From: Taxillus chinensis
Taxonomy: Eukaryota > Streptophyta > Magnoliopsida > Santalales > Loranthaceae
DNA length: 64,000 nucleotides
Assembly (NCBI GenBank): GCA_023512835.1
Contig: CM042086.1
Coordinates: 2,924,299-2,988,298, forward strand
Reading direction: 5' to 3'
Shown: positions 35,187 to 47,292 of the stretch, in pieces
Numbering within the stretch: position 1 is the stretch's first letter
Layout of the letters: each line of letters opens with the position of its first letter
Made by a program: the position numbers and the translations under genes
Notes under the pieces: generated by a model
The model's input: only the letters and a program-made list of their open reading frames with translations
The model's database searches: none
What the model was told of the DNA's origin: nothing

Positions 35187-35912
35187 ATGGATTCAATGAT
35201 GAAAGGACAAGGAGGCATTCAGATGCTATTAACTGCAGAACAGGAGGCTCAACAGATTGTTTCCAATGCTAAAAACTGTAAAACCTTACCTATATATTGC
35301 GTGCACACACTTTTTTTTTTTTTTGGAAAAATAGAAAAAAGAAAACCCCCCTTTCCTCCAATTCTATTCAAAAATACGAATAACATAGCCATTATGCTTA
35401 ACCGTGACTAACTTAAGATTCATTTCTTTGTTGCAAAGAGGTTATATACATGGCTAGCTTTTCTTTCTCAGTTTTCCCTCATGTTCAGTTGTTTTCATTT
35501 TCAGTGAAAATGACTAGGCTGAAGCAGGCTAAAGCAGAAGCTGAAGAAGAAGTGCAACGCTATCGCTCTCAGTTAGAGACAGAATACCAAAACAACGTCT
35601 CAAAGGTACCATTCTTATATTTTCTTCATCTTCACCACTGTGATGATCACTGGCTTATTATCACCGCCTTCCATGCTAGAACTACGTCTTATTTATAATC
35701 TTTACGGTTTCACTTTCTTCACGCTTTATTATTAATATATATATATTTTGTGAATGTGATCCATCTAGACGACAGGGAGCTCTGGATCCAATGTAAAACG
35801 TCTTGATGAAGAAACGGATTTGAAGATTCAAAGCTTCAAGGAGAAGGCTTCTGGAATATCCCCAAAAGTTGTCAGCATGCTTGTTAACTATGTAACTTCA
35901 GCTAAGTCTTAG
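35187..35912 (+). CDS. VHA-G: V-type proton ATPase subunit G
   Basis: Peripheral-stalk subunit of the vacuolar H+-ATPase; with subunit E it forms the coiled-coil stator linking V1 to Vo. Three exons: 35187-35277, 35505-35605 and 35769-35912, joined at GT/AG sites in phase (91+101+144 nt), giving 111 residues, normal for plant subunit G (~110). The start is MDSMMKGQGGIQMLLTAEQ. The conserved N-terminal helix AEQEAQQIVSNAKN leads to MTRLKQAKAEAEEEV across the first junction. The C-terminal half has GSNVKRLDEETDLKI and ends VVSMLVNYVTSAKS. The frame is intact. A CTTTAG acceptor at about 35172, 15 bp before the ATG, suggests a 5' UTR intron as in other plant VHA-G genes. Confidence 0.93.
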
Positions 35913-36634
35913 TGCTTCAAGGCTGGAGATTGGACGTTCCATCAAAGCTAGACTGTAAAATTTGATCCAGTTATTCTGATTTCAGTTTCTATAAAGTTGA
36001 GTGCAATCCATTTTTAATTAGTTCTTTTTCTCTTCACAGATGTGAAGAAGGTGGTCATGAAGATTATATCCCACGATGACTATCATATTTGTATTCTGGA
36101 TTTTCTTGCAATTCCTCGACTTGTCTACCTTTATAATCCTTTTTTTTTGTGAACCTAACTCTTTGTTTTCTGGTTTCTTAACAATAAATGTCAAGCTCTT
36201 TGATTCAAGATTTATCCTAGGTTTGAATTTCGCGCGCGGGGCGGGGGGGTGTGGGGTACTGGCCGGCAAATTATAGAACTTATCTCTTAAAGTTTGGTTG
36301 GTTGGTTTTGTAAGGCTCTTATATGTGCATTCAAAAGTGCTTATTGAAAGTGTTTGGTAACATTTGTGTTAATTATATTTTTTCCTAAGTTTAAAATTGA
36401 ATAAAAGTATGTTATACTATTAAAATTATTACATCATTACTTGTCATTTCACACGCATAAATCATAATTACCTTACTACAAAGAACTTTTTCCTACATGG
36501 CATTACTTGATTTCATGCTTAGTTGGATTAAGTGGATTCTTGACTCATCAGTATAGAACATGCCCAAATAAGCCATATATGACGAAACATAAACGAATAA
36601 AAGAAAAAAGAATTGTTACCACGTGCCACTCTAT

Positions 36635-38944
36635 TGTTGGCCATACGGATAGCCGACAAAAATACATTTTCTGCTCCGGTCACTGAACTTATCCTTATCA
36701 CGTGCCACTCTATGTACATAGCAAAGACATCCAAAAATCCGTAAGTGGTCATATCGGGGTGTCGTGTCAAAAAGAATTTCAAATGGAGTTTTGCCATCGA
36801 GTAGTGGAGTTGGAGTGCGATTGATCAGAAAACCAGCGGTTAATACACATTCACCCCAAAATTGAATGGGCAGATTGGCTTGGAATCGTAATGCGCGAGC
36901 AACATTCAAAATGTGTCTATGTTTCCTTTCCACCCGGCCATTCTGTTGAGGAGTCCCAACACAGGAGGTCTGATGCATGATTCCGTGCATTGTAAAATAT
37001 GATGCCACACAAGTAAATTCTGTCCCATTATCACTGCAAACAATTTTTACCTGTTTCTTACACTGTCGTTCAACCATAGCACAAAGATTTTTAATGCTAT
37101 GTGCAACCTCCTTTTTCTCAAGCAATAAATAAATCCAAATGGCCCGTGAAAAATCATCAACAATGGTAAGAAAATAAACAGTCCCACATGATGCAGGTAC
37201 TCGATAAGCACCCCACAAATCACAATGAATAAAGGGAAAAACAATTTGCAACTTTATTATGACTTTGAGGAAAAACCATTCGAGTTTGTTTCGCCCGATA
37301 ACAAATATCACATGGTGCTTGTTGATTATTACTACCAAGTTTACCACATAATCCAGGAACAACAAATAATGCAGATGTAGAGGGATGTCCCAATCGGCGA
37401 TGCCACAATTCTTGCTCACTGATTCCGTCAACTTTATTTGCCTTTGCTCGTGCTAGTGCTCAAAAGTGATAGATCCCATTGCATTGCTCACCCGCTCCAA
37501 TCAGGGTCCTCGAAGTGCGGTCATGTATCACACATAGTTTATCAGTGAAAGTAATAATGCAGTTGAGGTCGTGTAGCAACTTTGCTACAGATATAAGATT
37601 GCAATTCATATTCGGTACAAACAGAACATGATGCAAACACAAATGGTCTCCTAAGTACAATTTCCCTTCTTGTACTGCTGATGTTGTAGTTCCATTAGGT
37701 AGTCCCACTGGGCATGGTGTGATTTCGTGGACATCATACAACAGACCTAGATTGCCTGTCATATGATGTGACGCACCGGAATCCATAATCCATTCAATAA
37801 ATTGTTTCTTACCGGAAAGACGATCAACTCCTCCTGCTTTTTGTGCGTTCAATAGCCTGAGCAATGTTGCCCATTGATCTTTATTGAGTCCTGGAATTCC
37901 ATTGCAGTCAAACTCCGTCACATGTTGTCCACTAGTTGCAGTTGTCGGGGCCTGAGTAGCGTTGGCTAGTGCATTGGTTCCTTGCCCGCGTCCCACATCA
38001 AACATATTTGGTCCTCCACCACGTCCACGACTAGTTCCTTTTCCAGGTAGTCGGGATCTGTCCCCCCACCAATCTGGATAGCCAATGAGTTGGAAACATT
38101 CATTGGCTTTATGTCCACCCCTTCCATAATGAGTGCACGTTCCAGCCTTTTCCTTTCCACGCACAGCAACCTTTGGTCCTAGTCTTGCTTGTACAGTGAA
38201 GCATATTACATCTCCACCTTCTTTCTTGCTTCGTGCAATATTTCGATGTCATTCTTCTTGAATTATTATGGCATACACCCTATTAATATTTGGCAAGGGC
38301 TCCATACTCAGAATGTTGGAACGTACAGTCCCATACATTGCATCATCAAGGCCCATCAAAAATTGATGAACCCTCTCTTCATCTCGCTTTTGTTCAAGCT
38401 CGACAGAAATATTGCACCTACATCCTTGACATCGACATGTGGGTATAGGTTCATAATTCACCAATTCATCTCACATCACCTTCAATCGTCCGTAATACCC
38501 CATCACTGCCTGTCCGTGTTGTTTACAGGCTGCGATATCGGCCTTCAACTGATGGACACGTGGTCCATTCCCAATAGAAAATCTTTGCCTCAAATCTTCC
38601 CATAAATCCTTCACACTCTCCATATATGTTATGGTGGAGCGTAATGAAGGTTCAATTGTATTAAAAACCCACGCAACAAGCATCGAATTCACCATCCACC
38701 AATCGTCCATTGTAGGTGAACCATCATCTGGTTTAGTCAATGTTCCGTCAATGAATCCCAATTTTCTCTTTGCCCGCAATGCATTTCGCATCGCTCTCGC
38801 CCATTCTTCATAATTCTCTCCTCTTAATTGTACAAGTGTAATAACAGTCCCTGGATTATCTGAAGGATGCAAATAATATGGTGAGAGGATCATCTGTCCT
38901 TTTTCTCCCCCCTCACCTATCTTCCTATCGCCGCCACTAGTCAT
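36635..38944 (-). pseudogene. Copia gag-pol remnant
   Basis: The gag N-terminal region (38471-38944) contains LRGENYEEWARAMRNALRAK and a UBN2-like core. Next is a CCHC-type knuckle region (CTHYGRGGHKANECF at about 38135, first Cys spacing altered). The aspartic protease motif is WIMDSGASHHM; the GAG-pre-integrase motif is LWHRRLGHPS. The integrase core has HCDLWGAY, TIVDDFSRAIWIYLL, CSDNGTEF and GTPQQNGRVERKHRHIL. Three in-frame TGA stops (38469-38471, about 38247-38249 and about 37458-37460) and one extra T near 37238 disrupt it. At least two of the stops are consistent with CGA-to-TGA changes, the usual footprint of methylated-cytosine decay. Confidence 0.85.
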
Positions 38945-38982
38945 GTTGGCCTATCGTTGGTTGTGTTTGATGAACCAACGTT

Positions 38983-38995
38983 GGCTCTGATACCA
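38983..38995 (-). other. Copia primer-binding site
   Basis: TGGTATCAGAGCC on the minus strand, complementary to the 3' end of initiator tRNA-Met, lies directly after the LTR terminal CA and about 40 bp before the gag ATG. Confidence 0.85.
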
Positions 38996-39236
38996 TGAAA
39001 AAATAAACTGAAAAGAGAATTATTTCTCTCTGCCTTGATTACTTCCATCGTACAGGTATATACATCATTGTGGCTTGTACAGTAAGCCAAGTTTGCCTTC
39101 CTAATTATTACACATAATTTGATAATTAATAGCACACCTAAAATATATACAGGAAATAATGTAAATACACGGCATTGCCCAATATAGTATATTGCCCGAA
39201 TGGCAAATGCCGTGTTGCCTAATATGCCCAATACCA
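38996..39236 (-). repeat. Copia 5' LTR
   Basis: About 241 bp, from TGGTATTGGGCATATTAGG to TTTATTTTTTCA on the minus strand, with TG…CA ends. The inner end is fixed by the primer site; the outer end is the best TG candidate and could be off by some bases because no second LTR exists for comparison. Confidence 0.65.
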
Positions 39237-40018
39237 ATCGTGATGTTATGCATTTATGAAATTAAAGTGGAACTCTTTCAATTTCCAAATTTCAAACCAC
39301 AAAAATGAAATTAAGTGAAAATTGAGGAATTTCAAAGGTTTAATTTGATCCAAATGGCTGAATTAAGACCTGGAAATTCAAAAGGGCATTATACTAGAAA
39401 AACTCTAATTTCATCGGAGAATATAACCCACCGTTGAGTGTGTTATACTATTCCTCAGAGAAAGACTTAGTACTCTTAGCTAACCAAATCATAGTTCCCA
39501 CATAAATTCTACAATCCAACATAGGGAATTCAGGATAATAACCATGCCATAATATCAAAACACACAAAATATCACTTTATTATCACATCTTATCACAATA
39601 AATATGTATACATAATATATACTTTTTCAGAAATCACATCACAATGAATATATACACATAACATATGCCTTCAAAAATCACATCTTAGTTGAATACAACA
39701 CAGTTTTCCCATTCATCCTTAGGGTCACCTCACAAGTTCCCAAGTCAAAACCCCAAAAGTAGATACTAGGGGGGTGGTAGGGGAGAGTCCCCCTGCATTG
39801 CACAATATGTGGCCATAAGCCGAGTTGATAAGACCAGTTTGCGATGCTAAAAAATATAATATGATTTCATAAGGTAATTCCTTATTAACTCAAACCTCAG
39901 TTCAACCCTCGAACTTAAAACTCCAAACTTCAAACTCTTGTCCTTCTTATCCTATCACCCCAACTAGTAATGCTAAATGATATAACACGATTCCATAGGA
40001 TAATTCCTTATGAAAAAT

Positions 40019-40562
40019 GCATAGTTATCAGAACTGGACCAATCTGATCAGTCAAATTGATAAAACCGGTGACCTAGACACCTAACTAATTGGGATTTAT
40101 AATTGGACCATTTTTGCAAAAAATTGGAGAACCCCAAGCCAACCTGACCCTTTTTTTTGACCTAGACGACTCTTCGAGTTTAACAGAACCAGACGATTTT
40201 TTTTAAATGATGAAATGACATATTAAACTCTTTTATAATATCATTTTAATTTAAAATTGATAGCTGATATTGACATTTCACTTTAGTATCCTTTCCAACC
40301 TTATCCGATTTCTTTTTACTATGAATTTATATCATTAAATTTTTAAATTTATTAAAATTTTAAGTTAGAAATACATAATAAAAATAGAATATTATTATAT
40401 TATAAAATTATTTTTAATGTGCTAGCTTAAAATATATTTTTATTAATATATATATTTATTAACTATATGACCAATCTGACACTAACCCAGCGGTTGAACT
40501 AGTGGCTTGATCATCTGGTACCTTAGCTGGCTCAATGATTGGTCTGATTTTGATAATTATGC
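40019..40562. mobile_element. MITE with GCATA-TTATCA inverted ends
   Basis: The left end reads GCATAGTTATCAGAACTGGACCAATC (40019 on) and the reverse complement of the right end reads GCATAATTATCAAAATCAGACCAATC. The arms continue with related ACCGGT/GACC-type words, a pattern common in plant MITEs. No convincing target duplication was found, so the superfamily is not assigned. Confidence 0.55.
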
Positions 40563-40599
40563 AAAAACATCATCCAGGTCAATTTCACATCATAAAATT

Positions 40600-40890
40600 T
40601 GAATAACTAAAAACTTGAAGTCCCACAAGTCTCAAACCTTGAACCATACCCATGAACCTCAAACTAACCATAATCTCAAACTAGTCATAGTCTCGAACCA
40701 AACCATACCCTCAAATTGAACCACACTCTCAAACCACAAGTACCTTCAAACCTCGAATCACAATCTCTCTCGAACCACAATTCAAACCTCGAACCCAAGT
40801 TTGACCCTTGAACTAAAACTCTGAACTTTAAACTTCTGTCACCTCTCAAATCTTAGTTTGAACCTTGAACCTCTGTTATAAAATATGGTG
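40600..40890. repeat. degenerate short tandem repeat (TCAAACC/TCGAACC)
   Basis: CTCAAAC, CTCGAACC and CTTGAACC words recur every 10-20 bp over about 290 bp; a smaller patch lies at 39890-39960. It looks like an old minisatellite. Confidence 0.55.
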
Positions 40891-41148
40891 TATTACCCAG
40901 TTTTGTATTTTTTTCCTACACAATCTAATTTTCTACCCATTCGAACATATTACACATAATTTAGGCCTCATGACACCAAAAACATGCCATGAACATCAAC
41001 AATTAGGATCTATACAACTTATATCCCAATTTTATCAATTTATTTTAAAAAATCCCTCTATAAGTAGCTTAAACCTGTCCCTAAACATAGTAACCCTTCT
41101 CTTAATCGAAACATAATCAATCACATAAGTTTAAACAAGATTTCCAGT

Positions 41149-41150
<2 letters not shown>

Positions 41151-41184
<34 letters not shown>
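41151..41184. repeat. (TA)n microsatellite
   Basis: About 34 bp of TA repeats. Confidence 0.95.
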
Positions 41185-41187
<3 letters not shown>

Positions 41188-43058
41188 ATATTTATAACAT
41201 GAATTTAATATCTAACATATGGGAAATAATCGTAATCTACTCACATAAAACAAACATGGGAGGAATGAGAAGATTAGAATCCCTACATCAAAAACATGTA
41301 GAAGTTGGATTTGGGTCACTCCAAAGTCCTACATTCTTCATCTTCTTCTACCTTTCTCCTTACTGTGCTCTCTTTCTCTCTCTTTCATGGTGTGTATGCG
41401 ACTGGGCAAAATTATGGTTAAGAATCCCTCTTAGTTCATATCAACTATTAAATTTAAATAACTACATGATCTTTATTTACCTAGAAATTATTTAATCTGA
41501 AACAATTAATCAAAAGCGTACTTGAATCCATTGCTAGAGTTTGATTAATGAATTATGATTTTTCAAATTAGTACGATCCTTATAAACCTTAGTTCTCAAT
41601 AGCTTTGTAGTTAAGAGAGACAAATTTAGTCTCTATCAGTACCCTAAAATTACTCTTAAAATTAAGGAAATACAAAAGATTCATTCTGCATCGGTTGTAG
41701 GGAGTCTAATGTATGTTCAGGTAACTACGCATTTGGATGTTATGTATATTGTTGATATTTTTTGTTTCTATATTAATTTAAGTAATACTAAATAACTTCA
41801 ATTCTAAAAATACTCTCTCGTGGCTTTGGACTCCAAATTTAGCCTAATTACAATAAAAAAGTTTTACTCAACGAGTATTTTATTACACTAATATTTGTTT
41901 CTAAAAGAAACTCTATCATAAGACTAACTCTCAAACCTCCAAATGCGAGTCTTTACTTGCAGAGGTGCTCTTAGAAAATACTAGGTTTAGCTATTAAAAT
42001 GGACTTTAAGTTTATTAATATGATATATTAAACTATTAAGAGGCCAAGAGTCCTTGCACATAAATTTCAATTCGTTTAACCTAGTGCGCAACAAAACTCA
42101 AAATTTGACATTATTGTAATTGTGTAAAGACAGAACCACAGAACTATGAGATTTTAAGGGGGGTCATGACCCCCTTCAATTTGACAGTCTATACCTAAGT
42201 CAAGTAACAAAAGAAATTGGCCCCTTAAATGGAGAGATTGACGTACCCCCTACTTTCAACCTTTCTCTCCTCTCCACTCTGTCCCTTAAGCAGCCAAACT
42301 TCTACACTTCTTAGCCCCCAAGATGAAATTCTGGTTCCACCCCTACAATTGTACCAATGGTCTAATATGGGAATGGATGTTAGGGGGTGGAGATATGTAT
42401 CCAAAATAAATATGTAGTCATTTAGCGTGAAATAAATTAAAGTGGCTGAAACTCAACTTCTTTCTATTTTTCATTTCCTAACAATGACAAACCTTAATCC
42501 TTCATGCAATCTAAGAGTGAAGGAAAAAGAGAGACAGAGACTTGGAAATTAAATGGGTTGCACGGATATGAATGGAGAAGGCAGGGTCGTTCAACGAGTC
42601 ATCTCTCCCTCCACCCCATGCATGCCAGCTCATTGCTTCTTCACATGCTTTATTATTTGTTGGCAATGACATACCTGTCGAAATCCAAACCATCTCACCC
42701 CAATTCTCATTCTCAATTCCACGCTCTCGATCTTGACGTCTCAATCCCATGCCCAACTTATTCCAAAAACCATAAACTACAGGAGAGAAAAACGTTACTT
42801 CTAGGGTCACTACTTTTCTATTTTCAACTTGAAAAAAAAAGTCTGAATAACCAAACTGATTACGGCGATTTAGTTTACTCAAAATAATTTAATATTGACT
42901 TGAACAGATCGATAACAACATTTTCGTGAATTTTTACCTAAAAACCTGACAATGGATACGACGTAGGTATCTTCAACAGATTAGTCAAATTGCTTCGTGT
43001 TTTGTACTCTCACCGTTAACAGTCTGGGAATGATATGATATGTCGGGGAGAGAAATGA

Positions 43059-43059
<1 letters not shown>

Positions 43060-43091
<32 letters not shown>
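43060..43091. repeat. (ATA)n microsatellite
   Basis: Ten consecutive AAT triplets, about 290 bp upstream of the VQ start codon. Confidence 0.95.
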
Positions 43092-43376
43092 CTCTCCCAA
43101 GTCTCTCCTATTCTTATTTAAAAACAACGTGTCCTTGCTGAAATTCTACAAACCAAAGTTTTGGGAAGTACATAAAACCATAAGAACCCCATCCTCTCCC
43201 ATCCTCAATATTGAGTACATAAATCAGTCCCCGGCCCCTCAATACAGGGCAACCATATGCCGCAAACCGCAATAAGATCAAAACTTCTCTCTCTCTCACA
43301 AAAACACTCCACATTTCATGCTCTCTTTTGATTTCTGAGTTGCTGCTTAGCCACAAATCTCTCTCTCTAAACTCTA

Positions 43377-43907
43377 ATGTCTTCGAACACCAACAGAAGC
43401 ACCGTGGACATCAACGCCGACCCCACCGCCCCCAGCACCACCTTCGTCCTGGTCGACCCCTTCTCCTTCCGAGCCGTCGTCCAGCGCCTCACAGGCACCA
43501 CCGCCCCCTCCCAGAACTCCGCCAGGACCCTCATCGGCGAGGGCGTCGCCCCACGGCGGCAGACGTTCAAGCTCCACGAGCGGAGGCACAATCCCATGAT
43601 CAAAAAGCTAGAGGTTCAACTCGGCACCAGTGGCGTACAGTCGGTGTCCCCGCCTTCGGAGGCGGCGGGTTCGGTGAGGAAACGGGGTTTTACGCCGGCA
43701 GCTTCGTCGCCTGTCTCGACGCTGGATCTGTTTCGAAGTCCAATGACGCCGCCACCAGCGGCAGAGGAGGATGAGCAGAAAGCGATTGCTGAAAAGGGAT
43801 TTTATCTGAGCCCACCGGGAGGAGCGGGCCCGGAGCTTTTGCCGCTTTTTCCTCTGTCTTCTCCCACAGAACGTAGCTCTTCTTCTTCTTCATGTTCTTG
43901 TTACTAA
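43377..43907 (+). CDS. VQ motif-containing protein
   Basis: VQ proteins are small plant-specific nuclear regulators that bind WRKY transcription factors and tune defence and growth responses. This single-exon gene encodes 176 residues with no frame break. The VQ core FRAVVQRLTG lies at residues 31-40 (F-x-x-x-V-Q-x-L-T-G), preceded by TTFVLVDPFS. The C-terminal motif AIAEKGFYLSPPG and the ELLPLFPLSSP patch are those of the VQ4/13/31/33-type subgroup, in which Ser-Pro sites are MAP-kinase targets; SP pairs are present here (SPPS, SSPV, RSPM). Strong GC content compared with its flanks is usual for intronless plant regulators. The start is the first ATG after a CT-rich leader. Subgroup assignment is from memory; the family call is firm. 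Confidence 0.92.
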   Translation: MSSNTNRSTVDINADPTAPSTTFVLVDPFSFRAVVQRLTGTTAPSQNSARTLIGEGVAPRRQTFKLHERRHNPMIKKLEVQLGTSGVQSVSPPSEAAGSVRKRGFTPAASSPVSTLDLFRSPMTPPPAAEEDEQKAIAEKGFYLSPPGGAGPELLPLFPLSSPTERSSSSSSCSCY

Positions 43908-44860
43908 TTAATGCTGTACTGTCCTGTAGTAATAATATCCGACACCCGTCCGGAGTTTAAAGACTGATAAACAACCGGACCAATTCACAACCATTGTCTT
44001 AATTTTTGTATTATTATAAAATAAAGAGTGAAATAGATTAGATTAGCAATGGATATGAAACTAGAAAGACTGAAATTGATCCTATAACAGTGAAATTGAT
44101 CATATATGGCTGTAATTTCAAGATTGTTTTTTTTAATTACGGATCTAATAATTTTTTATTACTTATAAATATTTTTAAATTTTTTAAATTTATTATTTTT
44201 AAAAATAATTCTATATTAAAAATAATATAATCTTATCAAAAAGATCCTATATTTCTTTTATCACTTATAAATTTAGTACACTGAAATTTGGCTCGATTGC
44301 TAGATAATGTTTTTGCCTATTTGATTTGTACACTTAGCTATTATTAGTGTTACTTTCAAAAATATTTTAAAAAAAAATAAAGAAAATTTTAAATTTTAAA
44401 TAAAAAATATCATTTATCCGGTCTTTTAAATTCTAAAATTTCGAGAATAAAAATAAAAATTAAAAAAAAATCTTTAGAGGATTACTATTTATCCTCTAAA
44501 TATTTTTTATTATATTTCTTGATATATGTGTACTTTTGATTGATTGTAATAAATAGAAGAAATTTTAAAAAATAGTAAATATAAAATAAAAAATTATAAT
44601 TTAAAAGAATATAGTTAGAGATTAAAAATGTAATGTACTATCTTTTTTGTTAAGCTTTCATTTTTATTATTCTCATATTGTTAAATAAATTAGCATGTCA
44701 TTTTTTTTATTCTTATTATTTTAAAAAAGGGAAAACAAGAAAAATAGTATAACGGAAACAGGAAGAGCCATTATTGTTATTATCAGGTTATTGTTAATAT
44801 TTTTATTCATGTTGTCATTATTATCATTATGTCAAAAATAAAAACAAAAAAAGGAAAGAG

Positions 44861-44905
<45 letters not shown>

Positions 44906-47292
44906 ATATATAAAAGAGAGAAATTATTATTATCATTCTTATTATTATTTTTATTATTCTTATCTTCATTACAAAACAAAAAAAAATTAGAAAAAGTGAA
45001 AGGATCTAGTGTTGTAATTATTATTATTATTACAATTAAATTTATCCTGAGGAATTAAAATGAAGTTGTATTAATAGGAAACCATAATTAAAGGATGTCT
45101 AACTTAGAGCTTCTGAGCATTACTAGGTACAACCGGTGTTGCAGCATTTTTGCATCCTCGACTAATATGGAATGAGCCACATCAACATTTTTATCACACT
45201 TTGACACGCTTCCAGAGTATTGCTCGAGCCTCAATCTCGAGCAAACGTCGAGTGAGGTTCGAGCAAGTCTCAAGCATGCATTGATCACCTTTCGAGATTA
45301 ATAGATTTTTGAGTTTTGTTAACTATAATTTCTGACGAAAACTTCGAAGGATCATATCTTTGCACACATTAATTCGATTTGGGCTCATTTTTTATATGTT
45401 ATATCCACGTCAATGTTTTACTTTCAGCCCTTTTATGACGCCTATTGAACAATCCTCCTCCTCTTCTTCTTCTTCTTACCTCATGTAATTAAAGGGTATG
45501 TCGTGTATTCATAATTAAATTAGGATGTATTAAGTTTTGTTTGCTAACTTATGTAATAATGACTTATGAAAACTTATTATCTAAATCTATAAACCTTATA
45601 CGTATGGTATTAATTAATGTCATCTATTTATATATTTTATCTTTCTTATGCTCCCAGTCTTGTCGGCTTTTCGAATATGTGATCGCATGTTTCATTCAAT
45701 TAATATACGATAAAGCCTAACCCATTATGCGTTATGCATAGCCTCTGACACCAAATGAAAGGAGGGAACTCTATAACCCATCAATTCAAAGCATAAAGAG
45801 AGGGAAGTTAATAATGTGCACCTCATTTCGATCTTATGATGTTTGCATGAGCAAAAGCATCAACAAGATTGCTAGAACTTTCTTCCTTTTTATCCTTTGT
45901 ACGTCATTGTTTCCGGTAGCGAGAGAGAACCAGCTCGCCGGAAGAGGCCACACCAAAATATACTCCGTAACTGTGGCCATAATAAAATATTAAACTAGCC
46001 TTCTAATAGATCATCAATGGGCAAGAAAAGATTTGGAGTCCCACTCATTCCATATTTGTAAATAAAAGTCCCTCGCTAAATTAAATCAATCTTTATTCCT
46101 ATAGTTAATTAATTTAGTCTGAAAATTAAATAAATCAATACCGTGGCGGAGGCTATGGCGCTTTTCAGATGTCCTCATCGCTGGTAGGGTAGTGGGAACG
46201 TGCGATGTTGGCGCTCCGCCGGAGGGTAGCTAGGGATCAGTGGGGCAACCCATGACGCTGATTCAGCTGAGGCGATTAACGTCAACTGTGATAGCACGGA
46301 CGTAGAAGTCGATGATGCATATCCATGGTACCGTACAAATGTTGCCAGGCCACAAGCAAGGAAGAACCTGGTGGCTATTCTGGATATTGCTAAGCCAGCG
46401 CCTTCTTCGACTGGGATGTATCTAAACAGCTGCAAACCCCGCGCCTTCAAATTCATATATTCCACTTTCTGGTGATTTAGTCAGAGGAGCAATCTTTGCC
46501 TGGGAGCTTGCACTTGTTGACTCGAGAAGAGAGCAGAAGACGTGGCAGACTAACAGTGTTGAATCCTTAATTATTCATGGAGCCCTGGGGTCCTGTATTC
46601 TTTAGCACTGTGCTTATAATTTGTCATGGGTCATTTTGAGCCGCACCAGTCTTCTTTTCCTGGGCAAGTTCCATGGAAGGAATAATGAGGGTTTACTAAG
46701 TGCTTGATAAATAAAATTGGATTTGGACTAATGACAATTCATTCACCTCGTTCTCTTCAGATCCAAGCGCTTGGTAATGGGAAGAAGTGGGTTGGGAAAT
46801 CTTTGCAGGTTTGGCAACAAAAGAGGAGCCCCAGAGTCAGAGTTGCTTGGGAGTTTGGGTTTTTGGACAAGAGGGAGGGAGTGGAACACCTGGGACAAAC
46901 ACTGTTCAGATTAGTCAAGGCACTGCATCCCGATTCTCATGCATCCTCTCCCATTCGGATTGAGATTTTGATGAATGAAAATTTTGTAAAAATTTGTACT
47001 CCAGCAAATCTCTACATTCAATAGACAAAATTAATTGGTATTTGAGTTTCCCTGTAAAGGGTTAAAACAAATACAAATCATACTAGAAGACTGTTAACTC
47101 TTGCATTCTCTTCTTTCTCCTCCTGGCAATACTGAGTTCTTTTGCAGTATATAGAACCAGTGCGCTTGGGATGAAAATCATAGGAAAACTTGGGGCATAT
47201 CAGCACAGCAGAAGTTTCCAAGATGCAACCATTTCTGTAGTTCCTTGCTTAGCTTTTGCCCATCATCAAGTACAGTGCTGATGTGCATGAAC
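43908..47292. other. intergenic DNA between VQ gene and hydrolase
   Basis: Mostly AT-rich. It contains the TA microsatellite at 44864-44903 and, at 45740-45757, TCTGACACCAAATGAAAG, which resembles a reversed LTR-element primer site. The stretch 46140-47030 is less AT-rich and partly open on both strands (96 codons at 46175-46465 minus; 106 codons at 46704-47024 plus). It may be a decayed gene or retrocopy, but I recognise no family. Confidence 0.35.
44864..44903. repeat. (AT)n microsatellite
   Basis: About 40 bp of AT repeats. Confidence 0.95.

Larger units (their letters stand above)
36635..39236 (-). mobile_element. truncated Ty1/Copia retrotransposon (5' LTR, gag, protease, integrase)
   Basis: On the minus strand the order is LTR (38996-39236), primer-binding site, gag, protease and integrase. 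The element stops abruptly after the integrase motif KCIFVGYPYG at about 36640. Reverse transcriptase, RNase H and the 3' LTR are absent, so it cannot move. The break point carries a 15-bp copy of sequence found 79 bp inside the element. It lies about 700 bp downstream of VHA-G in the opposite orientation. Confidence 0.85.
39237..43376. other. intergenic DNA between Copia remnant and VQ gene
   Basis: No gene is supported here apart from the repeats listed. Frames at 41199-41495 and 42504-42887 are open but resemble no known protein. The last 250 bp should contain the VQ gene promoter and leader; TTATTTAAAA at 43114-43123 is a possible TATA element. Confidence 0.4.

Noticed and set aside
42504..42887. 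127-codon plus-strand frame and its 123-codon antisense partner
   Set aside because: Both strands open over the same bases with no recognisable domain; either could be chance and neither has promoter or splice support.
45740..45757. Primer-binding-site-like TCTGACACCAAATG
   Set aside because: No LTR pair or polyprotein could be tied to it; mentioned only within the intergenic description.
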